DNA of 64,000 nt from the NCBI RefSeq assembly GCF_000002425.4, contig NC_037264.1, forward strand, positions 6,712,475 to 6,776,474, written 5' to 3'. This document shows positions 63,206 to 64,000 of the stretch, one piece after another. The notes below the pieces were generated by a model. The model saw only the letters and a program-made list of their open reading frames with translations. It did not search any database and had not been told where the DNA came from. The stretch's first letter is position 1, and every line of letters starts with the position of its first letter. This DNA is from Physcomitrium patens. Taxonomy: Eukaryota; Streptophyta; Bryopsida; Funariales; Funariaceae. Made by a program: the position numbers and the translations under genes.

Positions 63206-64000
63206 TCTATAATAGCTATCATGGATTATTCAAAGATATTATATTGGATAGACAAATTCAATTTATATCAAGATTTTGAAGAATTATTTTTAAGATTTTA
63301 AAGGTAGATATAAAATTATGTTTGATTTTTTTTTTTTCAAATTGATGAATAGATAAAGGATATAAATCAAATTTTGTAACAATATTTGAAGTATACTATC
63401 AACTACCAATAAGATGATTGGACAATTCTTTTATCATTGATAGAGTTTGCTTATAACAACATGGTATATTTTTCTATACAAAAAATATATTTTTTTTATT
63501 ATGATTATCATCTACGACTTGATGATTTTGACTTCTCAAAAGTTGATAATCTTATAGCAAAAGTTTTAGAAAATTATATATCTGAATTACATATAATAAT
63601 AAAAGCATAACTAAAAGAAATTTAAGAACAACAAAAGACCAATGTCAATGCCTACTACAAAGAGCAACCTCAATTCCACATTAGCAATAAGATATGGTTA
63701 CTTTGTCACAATATCAAGACTAGTTACTTTTGTAATAAGTTGGATAATAGTAGGCTTGGACTATTTCCTATTTATAAATAAATCAATCTAATTGCTTATC
63801 AATTACATTTATCAAAGTTTATTAAGATCCATCTTCTATTCCACATATCTTTTATAATCTATATAAGACAATGAATATCTCAAAAAGAAGAAAAAAACTA
63901 CTTCTTCTTATAAAAATAGATAATAATCAAGAGTTCAAAGTAGAAGGAGACTTAGACTCAAAGGAGTGCCAAAATAGGTTGAAATATCTTATTCATTAGT
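63206..64000 (+). pseudogene. integrase relic of the A/B/E family, runs off the window
   Basis: Plus-strand remnant. It reads YHGLFKDIILDR-QFISRF, ILKVDIKL, then CNNI...INYQ-like text, DKLD..RLGLF and the beginning of the post-integrase region towards the chromodomain at the window edge. Stops and frame shifts are frequent. It abuts the old F-family LTR without gag or RT, so it is a rearranged fragment. Confidence 0.75.

Overview
This is a stretch of a land-plant nuclear genome. It is gene-poor and AT-rich, with GC-richer islands where the real genes sit. Two nuclear genes are complete and both lie on the minus strand: a chloroplast RNA-binding protein with two RRM domains (26662-27525, no intron in the coding part) and an ADP-ribosylation factor of the plant ARFB1 type in six coding exons (29727-32709). 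I inferred the ARFB1 exon boundaries from reading frame and GT-AG sites. AT-rich intergenic DNA, GC-richer UTR-like flanks, decaying Ty3/gypsy chromoviruses and an ARFB1 C-terminus unlike the flowering-plant one suggest a non-flowering plant, most likely a moss. That assignment is inference.

Layout: 1-14070 has no recognisable intact gene. It holds microsatellites, a diverged LTR-like repeat (4860-5922) whose inverted copy is at 18369 to about 19470, and an unexplained GC-richer block at 10930-12715. A solo LTR lies at 14071-14616. 14617-25380 is AT-rich and essentially empty. 25380-33600 is the gene island. From 34426 to the right edge the window is a nested graveyard of Ty3/gypsy elements.

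Retrotransposon region: Element A (plus strand, 34426-39475) is a riddled copy cut off at its 3' end by the 3' LTR of element C (minus strand). That LTR is in turn split by element B (minus strand, 39752-46228). B carries a solo LTR in its own 3' region and has lost its chromodomain. Next come C's 3' fragment, joined tail to tail to element E (plus, 47083-48666), a gag relic, an LTR fragment, element D (plus, LTR and gag only, 49621-51430), a diverged LTR-like sequence (52400-53660) and a minus-strand integrase relic of another lineage (53880-55470). Element F (minus, 55680-62993, perfect 5-bp target duplication GCAAT) is the best preserved. It sits inside an older LTR of its own family and is interrupted by a 1264-bp solo LTR of an unrelated family. 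The last 800 bases are another integrase relic running off the window.

No element looks autonomous: every gag-pol has stop codons. I found no CRISPR array, rRNA, clear tRNA or organelle insertion. The most unusual signals are a strong hairpin immediately downstream of the TATA box in every full LTR of two families, a primer-binding site displaced from the LTR and lacking the usual TGG, and a solo LTR far more similar to one LTR of its host element than the host's two LTRs are to each other. I see no convincing wholly new biological system.
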